Below, one piece after another: positions 26,201-35,500 of a stretch of DNA of 42,128 bases. The first letter of the stretch is position 1. Each line of letters begins with the position of its first letter. A program made the translations under genes and the position numbers. The stretch covers positions 1 to 42,128 of the forward strand of contig CACBQR010000006.1 in assembly GCA_902541435.1 (NCBI GenBank). The letters run 5' to 3'. The stretch is from an uncultured Alphaproteobacteria bacterium. Its GTDB lineage: Bacteria; Pseudomonadota; Alphaproteobacteria; HIMB59; GCA-002718135. A model generated the notes under the pieces. That model was not told the DNA's origin and ran no database searches. It saw only the letters and a list, made by a program, of their open reading frames with translations.

Positions 26201-26953
26201 ATGCTAACAAACTTTTGGGAAGAATTAACAACAAATGAAATTAAAAAAATAAATAGAAAAACAGTTTTAATTTTTCCATTTTCATCAATAGAACAACACG
26301 GTCCGCATCTTCCATTAAATACTGATAAAAAAATTCTTGAAGGAATATTATTAGAATTCAATAAAAAATATAATTCAAATAAATATTTAATTATGCCTGA
26401 AATATATTTTGGTTCAGCTTCTGAACATACAGATTTTGATGGAACAATAAGTATTGATTCATTGGGATTTATATCGCACTCTTTGTCAATTTTAGAAAAT
26501 GTATGTAAATTGAAATTTAAAAATATATTACTTTTAAATAGTCATGGTGGACAAATTAGCCATATAGATATTATTGCTAAAGAATTGAAATCAGAATTTA
26601 AGATAAACATAGTAAAAGGCACATATTTTTTATTTGATCATTTTAAAGGAATTATATCAAGTAAAGAAAAAGACTTTGGTTATCACGGTGGAGAATTTGA
26701 AACATCTATTATGTTATATTTATTTCCAAACCTAGTTAGGCAATCTAAAATTTCTAAACATAGATTATCTTCTGATTATTTATCATCTAAAACCATTTCT
26801 TATGAGAAAAATATTAAGAAAGCTTGGGTAACTAAAGAATTAAGTAAAAGTGGAATTATTGGAGACCCTAGAAAATCCAATGCACAGATAGGAAAAAAAA
26901 TAATTGATAGAGTAACACAAAAATTAAATAAAATAATAAATGAGATGTTTTAG
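26201..26953 (+). CDS. Creatininase-family metallohydrolase
   Basis: The protein is 250 residues from the ATG at 26201 (five more from 26186). I prefer 26201 because the family starts close to the FWEELTTNEIKK helix. Metal-binding features are intact: SSIEQHGPHLPLNTDKKI (Glu, His, Asp), SASEHTDFDGT, LLLNSHGGQ and YHGGEFETSIM. The family includes creatininase, MftE, and the archaeal formylaminopyrimidine deformylase ArfB of riboflavin and F420 synthesis. Beside GTP cyclohydrolase II and a RibD-type reductase, an ArfB-like amide hydrolysis on a pyrimidine is more plausible than creatinine breakdown, but this is inference. It is divergent from the MDR gene. Confidence 0.87.
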   Translation: MLTNFWEELTTNEIKKINRKTVLIFPFSSIEQHGPHLPLNTDKKILEGILLEFNKKYNSNKYLIMPEIYFGSASEHTDFDGTISIDSLGFISHSLSILENVCKLKFKNILLLNSHGGQISHIDIIAKELKSEFKINIVKGTYFLFDHFKGIISSKEKDFGYHGGEFETSIMLYLFPNLVRQSKISKHRLSSDYLSSKTISYEKNIKKAWVTKELSKSGIIGDPRKSNAQIGKKIIDRVTQKLNKIINEMF

Positions 26954-26976
26954 ATTTTTATTTATCAAGAATTAAA

Positions 26977-27540
26977 TTAAAAAAATTTTTCGTATAACTC
27001 ATTGTACTCACAATCATATACCTCACAGTTATCCAGCATATATTCAGTTATTTGACTTAAGAATGTACCATGACTGACTAATACAATTTTTTGTAAATTA
27101 AGGTTTTTGATAGATAGCAGAAAAGACCTTAATCTAATTTTAATATCATTGTGAGACTCTTGTATAATTTTTTTTTCATTAATAGGTTTGTTATTATTCC
27201 ACCAAAAATCATTTAAATTATTAAAATCAAAATCATTAAATTCTTTTTTTAATTTTTTTGGTTGTCTTCCTACATCACATGAGTGGTACAAATGTTCTCT
27301 TATTAATGGTTCAATTACCGGTTTATTAGATGGAAAAACAATAGAGAATGTTTCCAATGTTCTTGTTAAGGGGGAACAAAAATAATTATCAAATTTGAGA
27401 TTTTTAATTCTATTATTTAATTTTTTTGCTTGCTCAACTCCTCTTTGAGTAATTCTTGCATCATAATAATAAGTTGGATTATCTAAATCTGATGCTGCAT
27501 TAGCTTCTGACTCTGCATGTCTAATAAGATATAATTTCAT
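26977..27540 (-). CDS. Histidine phosphatase (phosphoglycerate mutase-like) family protein
   Basis: The 187-residue protein opens with YLIRHAESEANA, the RHG-type phosphohistidine motif with His8 as nucleophile. It continues with YFCSPLTRTLETF and the second catalytic His in VLVSHGTFLSQI. Such enzymes remove phosphate from sugars, nucleotides or other small molecules; the substrate is not deducible. The gene converges on the creatininase gene with 23 bases between them. A dephosphorylating role in the adjacent cluster is possible but unsupported beyond position. Confidence 0.87.
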   Translation of the reverse strand: MKLYLIRHAESEANAASDLDNPTYYYDARITQRGVEQAKKLNNRIKNLKFDNYFCSPLTRTLETFSIVFPSNKPVIEPLIREHLYHSCDVGRQPKKLKKEFNDFDFNNLNDFWWNNNKPINEKKIIQESHNDIKIRLRSFLLSIKNLNLQKIVLVSHGTFLSQITEYMLDNCEVYDCEYNELYEKFF

Positions 27541-27595
27541 TTTTTAACTATAAATATGATAAACGTTCATAAATCAGTAAGTATAAAATTTAGCT

Positions 27596-27733
27596 TTATT
27601 TACGGGAAGAAACGGCCAATAACAATGGTACAATCATAACTAAGGTTGTTAAGACTGATGGATTAAATAACCAATAAAGAACACCTAGAGAAAATATTAA
27701 CATCCAGAATTCATTTTTATATAAAAATTTCAT
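27596..27733 (-). CDS. Small membrane protein, 45 residues, downstream of mtkB
   Basis: An ATG at 27733 opens a 45-codon frame ending with TAA at 27598-27596. The translation starts MKFLYKNEFWMLIFSLGVLY and continues with VLTTLVMIVPLLLAVSSRK. It has two hydrophobic stretches (about residues 9-23 and 28-42) around an Asn-Pro turn, and a basic end, so a membrane hairpin is likely. It begins 15 bases after the mtkB stop on the same strand. I do not recognise it. The regular hydrophobic pattern and operon-like spacing support a real gene, but no homology can be claimed. Confidence 0.5.
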   Translation of the reverse strand: MKFLYKNEFWMLIFSLGVLYWLFNPSVLTTLVMIVPLLLAVSSRK

Positions 27734-27748
27734 TATTTTTTAATTATA

Positions 27749-28645
27749 TTAATTCAAATTATTTTCTACTAATACTTTTTTAACAGTTTCACCCATTACA
27801 GAAGGGTTTTTGGAAATAGTAACCCCACACTCTTTAAGAAGTTCTACTTTTTCTATTGCACTTTCACCATAAGCAGAAACAATTGCACCAGCATGCCCCA
27901 TCACACGACCTTTTGGTGCAGTTAGTCCTGCTATATACGCAATTACCGGTTTACTCATATTTTCTTTAGCAAATTGTCCAGCTTCAACTTCTTGTGGACC
28001 ACCTATTTCACCTATCATTAAAACTGCAATAGTTTCATCGTCATTTTCAAACTTTTCAATTATATCTCTAAAAGAACTTCCATTTATTGGATCGCCTCCT
28101 ATACCTACACTTGTTGAAACACCAATTTCCAAATCTTTAAGTTGTTGTGCAGCTTCATATCCCAAAGTGCCAGATCTACTAACTATTCCTATTTTACCTT
28201 CTTTGTAAATATGACCAGGCATAATACCTAACATAGATTTACCAGGGCTAATTATTCCTGCACAATTCGGACCTACTAATCCCATTTTTTTATCTTTTGG
28301 ATATCTTCTCATGTATCTTTTTATTTTAACCATATCATGAGAAGGAATACCGTCAGTAATAGCCACACAGGTCTTAATACCTGCATCAGCAGCTTCCATT
28401 GCTGAGTCAGCTGCAAAGGCTGGTGGAACAAATAAAATTGATGTTGATGCTCCAGTTTGATCTACAGCTTCTTTAACAGTATTAAAAACAGGAAGATTTA
28501 AATGAGTCATGCCACCCTTACCAGGTGTCACCCCGCCAACAACGTTAGAACCATACTTAATCATTTCTTCAGCATGAAAACTTCCAATTTTTCCAGTGAA
28601 ACCTTGGACTAAAATCTTTGTATTTTTGTGAATGATTATAGACAT
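27749..28645 (-). CDS. mtkB: Malate-CoA ligase alpha subunit (SucD-like)
   Basis: The protein (298 residues) belongs to the succinyl-CoA synthetase alpha family, with the CoA-binding start ILVQGFTGKIGSFHAEEMIK and the phosphohistidine His251 in VMGHAGAIVS. It carries the segment RYMRRYPKDKKMGLVGPNC followed by AGIISPGKSMLGIMPGHIY, which matches MtkB of methylotrophs. Typical SucD reads GPNCPGVI there. It should couple ATP hydrolysis to malyl-CoA formation with MtkA. It starts 2 bases after mtkA and belongs to the mcl-mtkA-mtkB operon. A dual succinyl-CoA role cannot be excluded. Confidence 0.87.
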   Translation of the reverse strand: MSIIIHKNTKILVQGFTGKIGSFHAEEMIKYGSNVVGGVTPGKGGMTHLNLPVFNTVKEAVDQTGASTSILFVPPAFAADSAMEAADAGIKTCVAITDGIPSHDMVKIKRYMRRYPKDKKMGLVGPNCAGIISPGKSMLGIMPGHIYKEGKIGIVSRSGTLGYEAAQQLKDLEIGVSTSVGIGGDPINGSSFRDIIEKFENDDETIAVLMIGEIGGPQEVEAGQFAKENMSKPVIAYIAGLTAPKGRVMGHAGAIVSAYGESAIEKVELLKECGVTISKNPSVMGETVKKVLVENNLN

Positions 28646-28647
28646 GA

Positions 28648-29808
28648 TTATCCAAGAGCCTTCACTGCTTTATTTGCTGCATCTTCTAAAGTTGATGCTT
28701 CAATGTAATTTATATTGCTTTTTTTTAGTATTTCATTTCCCTTTTCAACGTTAGTTCCAGCTAAACGTATAACTAAAGGATGTTTAATTTCAATTTTTGA
28801 TAAAGCTTGAACAATTCCTTCTGCAACCCAATCACATCTGTTAATCCCTGCAAAGATATTAACTAATATCACCTTAACTTTTGTGTCCATAGAAATTAAT
28901 TTAAAAGCTTTTACTATTTTTTCAGGTGTTGCACCTCCGCCAACATCTAAAAAATTTGCAGGTTCACCACCAGCAAGTTTTATCATATCCATTGAAGCCA
29001 TTGCTAAGCCTGCACCATTAATAATATTACCAATATTCCCATCTAGACTTACATAATTCATTCCCCTGTCAGAAGCATAAACTTCATTTGAATTTTCTTG
29101 TGTTTTATCTCTAAGTTCTGCAATTTCATCTCTTCTAAACATTGCATTATTATCAAAACTCATTTTACAATCTAATGCTAGTATTTCATCTTGGTGTGAT
29201 ACAACTAATGGGTTAACTTCAACCATTGTTGCATCAAGCTCACTAAAAGCTTTATAACAACCAATAATTGTATTTGCTGCTCTTGAGATCAATTTGGATT
29301 CAATTCCTAAACCAAAAGCTATTTCTCTTGCTTGAAATTGTTGAATACCAACTGCTACTTCTATTTTAGATCGTATAATTGTTTCAGGTTTTTCTTTTGA
29401 AATTTCTTCGACACTCATTCCACCTTCTGTTGAGGCTACAACCATTATACTTTCTGAAGATCTATCAAACACTAAACCTAAATATAATTCATGTTTGATA
29501 TCAGTTGCTTCTTCAATATAAATTCTATTTATTATCTTACCCTCTGGACCAGTTTGGTTTGTAATTAATTTTTTACCTAACAATTTATCAGTTGCATCAG
29601 CAACTTCTAACGGAGAATTACATATTATAATTCCTCCAGCTTTACCTCTAGCACCAGAGTGAACTTGCGCTTTTACAACCCATTTTGAACCACCAATTTC
29701 TCTCGCTTTATTTTCTGCATTTTCTGGACTATAAACAATACCACCAGTAGGAATTTTAACTCCAAAATCGGATAATATTTTTTTTGCTTGATATTCGTGT
29801 ATGTCCAT
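28648..29808 (-). CDS. mtkA: Malate-CoA ligase beta subunit (SucC-like)
   Basis: The protein (386 residues) has the ATP-grasp layout of SucC: MDIHEYQAKKILSDFGV, then KAQVHSGARGKAGGI with the ATP-contact residues. ATMVEVNPLVV and the CoA-ligase GGGATPEKIVKAF follow. LDCKMSFDNNAMFRRDEIAE and IQQFQAREIAFGLGIESK agree with MtkA of methylotrophs rather than with standard SucC. The start shares its base with the mcl stop region, so translation is coupled. With malyl-CoA lyase directly upstream, the reaction malate + CoA + ATP to malyl-CoA is the likely function. Confidence 0.87.
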   Translation of the reverse strand: MDIHEYQAKKILSDFGVKIPTGGIVYSPENAENKAREIGGSKWVVKAQVHSGARGKAGGIIICNSPLEVADATDKLLGKKLITNQTGPEGKIINRIYIEEATDIKHELYLGLVFDRSSESIMVVASTEGGMSVEEISKEKPETIIRSKIEVAVGIQQFQAREIAFGLGIESKLISRAANTIIGCYKAFSELDATMVEVNPLVVSHQDEILALDCKMSFDNNAMFRRDEIAELRDKTQENSNEVYASDRGMNYVSLDGNIGNIINGAGLAMASMDMIKLAGGEPANFLDVGGGATPEKIVKAFKLISMDTKVKVILVNIFAGINRCDWVAEGIVQALSKIEIKHPLVIRLAGTNVEKGNEILKKSNINYIEASTLEDAANKAVKALG

Positions 29809-30746
29809 TACTTACTTTCAATTAACTTATTAATATTTACAATATTTTCAGCCATTCTAGCAGATGCAGCATCTATCATTCTTCCATCAAGCTGAGCAGC
29901 GCCCTTTCCTTCAGCAGCTGCTTTTTCTAATTCTAATAATATTTTTTTTGCTTTATCTATTTCTTCTTTGGGTGGAGAAAAAACTTCATTAGCTAAATCT
30001 ATTTGCGATGGATGTATTGCCCATTTACCCTCAAAACCAATTGCTGCAGCTCTTTTTGCTGCATCAAGATATCCTTGTTTGTCATTAAAGTCTCCAAAAG
30101 GTCCATCTATTGCTCTTAAGCCATATGATCTACAGGTCATTACTAAAGTTGATAAGCCATGATGCCATTGATCACCAGGGTAATCAGGATTTAAACCTCC
30201 TATGACAACAGTTCTTGCTCGCATACTTGCAGCATAATCTGCAACTCCAAAGTGTAATGCTTCTAGTCTAGAACTTGATGTTGCAATTAATTGGATGTTA
30301 GACATTCCTAGTGCTGTTTCAATTAAACATTCTAAACCTATTCTATTTTTAAATTTTTTATTTTGTTCAATTTGATTGAGCATACAATCAACCATATATA
30401 CATCAGATGAGGAGCCTACTTTTGGAATTAATAATGTATCAATCTTATCACCGACCTCTTCTATAATTTCAATCACATCACGATACATATAGTGTGTATC
30501 CAAGCCATTAATTCTTATAGAGATTGTTTTACCTTCTTCTCTCCAATTGTATTCTTTTATTGCATTTATAACATTTTTTCTTGCATCAATTTTATCATTT
30601 GGAGATACTGCATCTTCTAAATCTAAAAAAATATAATCGGCATTTGATTTTAATGCTTTTTCAAACATCCTTGGATTAGAGCCTGGAACCGCCAATTCAC
30701 TTCTGTGTAATCTAGATTTTGCAGGTTTATAAAATAAATGGCTCAT
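29808..30746 (-). CDS. mcl: L-malyl-CoA lyase (HpcH/HpaI/CitE superfamily)
   Basis: The enzyme cleaves L-malyl-CoA to glyoxylate and acetyl-CoA, reversibly. The 312-residue protein begins with SRLHRSELAVPGSNPRMFEK. It has FLDLEDAVSPNDK (metal-binding acids), IRINGLDTHYMYRDV, IETALGMSNIQLIATSS, HFGVADYAASMRARTVVIGG and GFEGKWAIHPSQIDLANEVF. These blocks match the Methylobacterium malyl-CoA lyase closely and separate it from CitE-type citrate lyases. It is followed by mtkA and mtkB without a gap, giving a compact route from malate to glyoxylate. It starts 56 bases after the SRAP gene. Confidence 0.92.
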   Translation of the reverse strand: MSHLFYKPAKSRLHRSELAVPGSNPRMFEKALKSNADYIFLDLEDAVSPNDKIDARKNVINAIKEYNWREEGKTISIRINGLDTHYMYRDVIEIIEEVGDKIDTLLIPKVGSSSDVYMVDCMLNQIEQNKKFKNRIGLECLIETALGMSNIQLIATSSSRLEALHFGVADYAASMRARTVVIGGLNPDYPGDQWHHGLSTLVMTCRSYGLRAIDGPFGDFNDKQGYLDAAKRAAAIGFEGKWAIHPSQIDLANEVFSPPKEEIDKAKKILLELEKAAAEGKGAAQLDGRMIDAASARMAENIVNINKLIESK

Positions 30747-30773
30747 TAAAGCAAAAATATATATTTGATTAAT

Positions 30774-30779
30774 ATTATA
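30774..30779 (-). promoter_or_regulatory. Possible -10 box of the mcl-mtkAB operon
   Basis: A perfect TATAAT (minus strand) lies 28 bases before the mcl ATG in the 56-base gap after the SRAP gene. The -35 position has only a weak match. It could start a separate mcl-mtkAB transcript, but such boxes are frequent in DNA this AT-rich. Confidence 0.3.
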
Positions 30780-30802
30780 AAAGCGATAAAAAAATTTAAA
30801 TA

Positions 30803-31459
30803 TTATAAAGATATTTCTTTAAGGCAATTTTCATCATTATTTTTTGGATTATTTACAATTTTTGATACTGGATAAAAGTCTAAATCATCCTCGATAACAC
30901 TTTTGTTTTTATGTAGAAATTCATTTTCATTATCATTAAGAAAATCAAGACCCTCATTATGAGACATAATAAGAGGCATTCTATTATGTATATGGGAAAG
31001 ATTTTCATTTGCCTCCTTAGTAATGATACAGACAACATTCATTTTTTTATTATCTCTTATTTCTTCCCTCCAAATTCCACCAAAAAATAATAATTCATTT
31101 CTAGGAATTGATATTAAATAGGGTTGTTTTTGATTATTTATTTTTTTCCATTCATAATATCCATTTGCAATAATAAGACATTTTCTTTTAGTAAATGATT
31201 CTTTAAATAAATATTTATCATTAATCGTTTCAATTCTTGCATTAATAACAAATTGAGTAACATTATTTTGTTTACTAAAAAAACTATAACTCCAAATAAA
31301 AGTATCTATTAAAAGTTTATGATTATTTTCATAAATAATATTAACGATATTAGAAGGTGATATATTGTAAGACTTATGTGCGTAATTTAAAACTTCTGAG
31401 TTAGGAAATAGTTTTGTAATTTTTTTTTTATCTTCAGTGCTTGTAAATCTTCCGCACAC
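30803..31459 (-). CDS. SRAP-domain protein (YedK/HMCES family), GTG start
   Basis: SRAP proteins form a covalent link to abasic sites in single-stranded DNA through Cys2, protecting them from strand breaks. The 218-residue protein starts with GTG and reads MCGRFTSTE, exposing Cys2 after Met removal. Other conserved pieces are INARIETINDK (Asn, Arg, Glu), IIANGYYEWKK and the catalytic His in HIHNRMPLIM. The start overlaps the upstream stop (TAGTG), so translation is probably coupled to the DUF4864 gene. The family call is firm, and the GTG start is fixed by the need for Cys at position 2. Confidence 0.92.
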   Translation of the reverse strand: MCGRFTSTEDKKKITKLFPNSEVLNYAHKSYNISPSNIVNIIYENNHKLLIDTFIWSYSFFSKQNNVTQFVINARIETINDKYLFKESFTKRKCLIIANGYYEWKKINNQKQPYLISIPRNELLFFGGIWREEIRDNKKMNVVCIITKEANENLSHIHNRMPLIMSHNEGLDFLNDNENEFLHKNKSVIEDDLDFYPVSKIVNNPKNNDENCLKEISL

Positions 31460-31917
31460 TATGATGCTTGTGATAAAGGCATTGGTCTAGAAACACCGAC
31501 AGTCATCCAGCAATCTTTAAACTCACCATTTTGCTCTACTTTTTCTACTGTCCATTCGAAACCAAATTTTTTTCCATTACTATCTGTAAGCTCTACAAAG
31601 TAATATGAACTTTTCTCTTGTTCCTGAACAGGTATTATATTGTGTTCTAAGTGATCAATCATCATTGCGTAAGATGGATTTTTAATCATCCTAATAAAAT
31701 TGTCTAGAGGACCTGTATACATTCTATTATTTGGATGTGCAAATTCCCAAGTTTGTTCAATACCGGCATCGTCAAAAGGTAAATTATTTTTTTGTAGTGC
31801 TTTTAATTGAATTGAAATAACTTCTTTAGGGCCAATTGAAGGGTCTGGTTTTATCATTTCTCCATAAACATTTTTTGAAAATAAAATAAACAAACTAAAC
31901 AATATAATTTTGTGCAT
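31459..31917 (-). CDS. Secreted DUF4864-domain protein
   Basis: The protein (152 residues) starts with a cleavable-looking signal sequence (MHKIILFSLFILFSKNVYGE, residues 1-20). It continues with a DUF4864-like domain: VISIQLKALQKNNLPFDDAG, TWEFAHPNNRMYTGPLDNFI, and a C-terminal FKDCWMTVGVSRP. The function is unknown; the domain is common in alphaproteobacteria and cyanobacteria. It is probably periplasmic. It is divergent from the LysE gene across 35 bases, and its stop codon overlaps the GTG of the SRAP gene. Confidence 0.8.
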   Translation of the reverse strand: MHKIILFSLFILFSKNVYGEMIKPDPSIGPKEVISIQLKALQKNNLPFDDAGIEQTWEFAHPNNRMYTGPLDNFIRMIKNPSYAMMIDHLEHNIIPVQEQEKSSYYFVELTDSNGKKFGFEWTVEKVEQNGEFKDCWMTVGVSRPMPLSQAS

Positions 31918-31952
31918 GTTTTTAAAATAGTGTAATTACAATTTAAGGCAAT

Positions 31953-32552
31953 ATGTATATTTATGATTTTATCCAAGGATTAATAATTGGAGGAACATTA
32001 ATTATAGCCATAGGACCTCAAAATTTATTTGTAATACAGCAAGGGCTTAAAAAATCTTATGTTTTTACAGTTACTTTATTTTGCAGTCTATCAGACAGTT
32101 TACTAATTATAATCGGACTATATCTATCTAATTACATTGTTCAAATTAATCCAAGTATTATAGGAATAATAAAAGTATTAGGTGGAATTTGGCTTATATT
32201 TTATGGATTAAATAAAGTTATAAAATTAAATAAATTTAAAGATATAAATAAAGAATTAAATATAATTAACGAATTTGGTAAAATATTAATTACCTTACTC
32301 CTTATTACATACGCAAATCCTCATGTTTATCTAGATACAATTATTTTGCTGGGATCATTATCAACAAATTTTAATGATCAATTTTCATTTGGCATTGGGG
32401 CAATTTCAGCTAGTTTTTTGTTTTTCTTTTCTTTGGGATATATGTCAAAGTTCTTATCAAAATATATTTATTCAAATAAAACTTGGTTTTGGATTGATCT
32501 AACCATTGGCATGCTAATGATTAGTTATGGAATATATTTTATAATTTTTTAA
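31953..32552 (+). CDS. LysE/ArgO-family amino acid exporter
   Basis: The 199-residue protein has about six membrane helices. Its N terminus, GLIIGGTLIIAIGPQNLFVI followed by QQGLKKSY, is the LysE/ArgO signature with GPQN. Also typical are CSLSDSLLIIIGLY and a late LLITYANPHVYLDTIILLGS. LysE and ArgO export lysine or arginine out of the cell. The substrate here is likely a basic or other amino acid but cannot be proven. Its stop overlaps the end of the convergent triple-fusion gene by 14 bases. Confidence 0.9.
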   Translation: MYIYDFIQGLIIGGTLIIAIGPQNLFVIQQGLKKSYVFTVTLFCSLSDSLLIIIGLYLSNYIVQINPSIIGIIKVLGGIWLIFYGLNKVIKLNKFKDINKELNIINEFGKILITLLLITYANPHVYLDTIILLGSLSTNFNDQFSFGIGAISASFLFFFSLGYMSKFLSKYIYSNKTWFWIDLTIGMLMISYGIYFIIF

Positions 32553-35500
32553 AGAAAGTTTCTAAGTTTTTACATACCTGATCAACATTTAATTTTGTAA
32601 ATACAAGAGGTGGTTTTATTTTAATAACATTGTCATATGGGCCATCAGTGCTCAACAAAATACCTTGATTTCTCATATAATTAATAAGCAATTTAGCTAA
32701 TTTTTTGTTTGGTTTAGACACATTACTATTTTGAATAATATCTATTCCTAAAAAAAGCCCCCTACCTCTAACTTCACTAATATATTTTTTATATTTAAGT
32801 TGGATTTTTTTTAATTCTTTTAAAAAATAATTACCAACTAACAAAGCATTTTTTTGTAATTTATTATTATCAATAGTCTCTAATACTGCTTTACCAATAG
32901 CGCAGGAAACGGGATTACCACCGAATGAATTAAAATATTCCATCCCATTATTAAAAGTTGAAGCTATTTTTTCTGTAGTTATAACAGCAGCTATAGGGTG
33001 ACCATTACCCATAGGTTTGCCCAAGGTTACTATATCAGGAACGACATCATGCTCTTCAAATGACCAAAAATTTCTTCCAACGCGTCCAAAACCAGTTTGT
33101 ACTTCATCAACAATACATAATGCATTGTTTCTTCTAATTTCTGAAAATATTTCTTTTAAATAATTTTTTGGAAGAATTACTTGACCACCGCAACCAAGTA
33201 TACTTTCAGTAAAAAAACATGCAATTTTTGTTTCTTTAATTTTATTTCTAATTACTGTTTTAGCTTCATCTATATATTTTTGAATCCAATTTGAATTTTG
33301 ATATCTCCACTTACCTCTTAAAGGATCAGGCATATCTAATACGTGAACATAATCTTTTTTACCTAAACCACCCTTACTATTAAATTTGTATGGGCTTAGA
33401 TCAATTAAAGCATTGGTATGCCCATGATAAGCATTGTCCATCACAAAGACATCTTTTGCATTAGTATAAGTTTGAGCTATTCTATAAGCTAAATCATTAG
33501 CTTCAGATCCTGTACATACGAAAAATATCTTATTTAATTTCTTTGGAAATTTACTTAAAAGTAATTCACTATAATCATTAATTGTATCATATAAATATCT
33601 CGTATTAGTATTAAGTTTTAAATTTTGCTGAGTCATAGCTTCATGGACGTAGGAATTTGAGTGCCCAACATGCGAAATATTATTTACACAATCTAGGTAT
33701 CTCCTGCCATATCTATCAAAAAAATACTGATCTTTAGCTTCAAGCATATGAAGAGGTTTCTTGTAAGAAATTGATAAATTATCAGAAATATTTTTTCTTC
33801 TTTTCTTTAAAGTATCTTTAAAATTATTATTATTATTAGAATAAAAAGATTTTGGAATTCGTAGAATTAAATTTGGATCAGGTGAAATTTTATTCCAAAT
33901 ATTGAATAAAAATTCTTCACCTACTCCCGGAAAATTCTTATCATGTCCTAATAAATCTAAAATAATTTGAAAATGTAGATGTGGTAACCATTTCCCATTT
34001 TCATTAAAATTACCAATTTTACCAATCCATTCACCTTTCTTAATTTTTTTTCCAATTTTTAGTTTTTGAAACATTATTTTGGATAAATGACCGTATAAGG
34101 TATAAAATTTATATTTTTTAAAACTATGTTCTAAGACTAGAGTGGGACCATAATCATATTTAAAATTATTATTTTTTAAAATTATAATTTTACCATCTAT
34201 TGGAGCAAATAAATCCGTTCCTTGATCAATAAAGATATCTACGCCTAAATGAATATTACGTCTTTCATTCGCATTTAATTCAGAAATAAAGTTAGGTCCC
34301 TTATAAACTTTTCTTTTTTCATTGTATAAACCTATTCCTATAAGAGAATTATCTTCTTTAAATATTTTATTAACTCTTTTCTTAAGCAAACTATTATCTG
34401 GGTTACCTTTTAATAAAGGTGAATCAGAACTTAATTTTAAGATAGATTTATTTTTATCAAGTAAATTAAAATTAAAAATATTACCAAAGTTGAATTTATT
34501 TAAATAATTTATAGTTTCATTATGATGGTGAATAATATCAAAGCCGCATATTTCGCGAACAATATATATTAAAAAATTGATAGGAATTTTGTCTAATTTT
34601 TCTAATAAAGACCATGCATCTTTCTCACTAATACTTAAATATTGATTTGATGGATATTTAATTCTTTGTTTTTTTGCCATTACAACAGTAATCATAAGTC
34701 TTGACTTACATAATGATATTAATGAATTAATTTCATCCTCATTAATAGAAAACTGTATATTGTACTCTGTGATTATATTTTTAAGTGTAAGATAAATATT
34801 ATTATTATTCATTAATGCATATGAAAGACATATAGCTAAATCATTTATTGTTGGAGAATAAATCGAATCTCCGTAATCTAGTAAACCACAAACATTGTTT
34901 TTTTTAATAACAATATTATAATTATTTGGATCCGAATGAGTTATTGAATATCTTAATTTATTTAAATTATTTTTTACAAATTTTTCATATTCTGAAAAAC
35001 ATTTTAATAAAATTAATTTTTTTGAACCAGTAAAAATATTAATATCTTTTTTAATCCATTTTATATTTGATGGATCCCAAATAAAATTTCTATGAGCATC
35101 TATATCGCTAAATGCTTGCAATTTAGTTGAAACTTTTCCAAGTAACTTACCTAAAGAATTTTCAATTTTATCATTACTTTTTATATCTCCATACATACGC
35201 CCTTCAATATAAGATAAGATCCTAACAAAGCATTCTCTATTTTTTTTATCTAAATATTTTACAATCTTTGTATGGTATATTTTTGGTATAAAAGATTTAA
35301 GACTAAGATCACTTCGTAAATAATTAATTAATCTATCTTGGTATTTTAATATATTTATTTTTTCTGATGGGTTTGAAATTTTTAATACATATTTTTTTTT
35401 ATTATTTATGAATATAATAAAATTTATATCCCTTTCACTATCAAGTTGTTTAATTCTTAGCAATTTATTTCTTAAGAAAGAAAAATTAATCTTTAACCAT

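Noticed and set aside
27749-29808. Naming the pair succinyl-CoA synthetase (sucCD).
   Set aside because: Both subunits carry MtkA/MtkB-specific blocks and directly follow malyl-CoA lyase; an ordinary sucCD would sit with sucAB or mdh.
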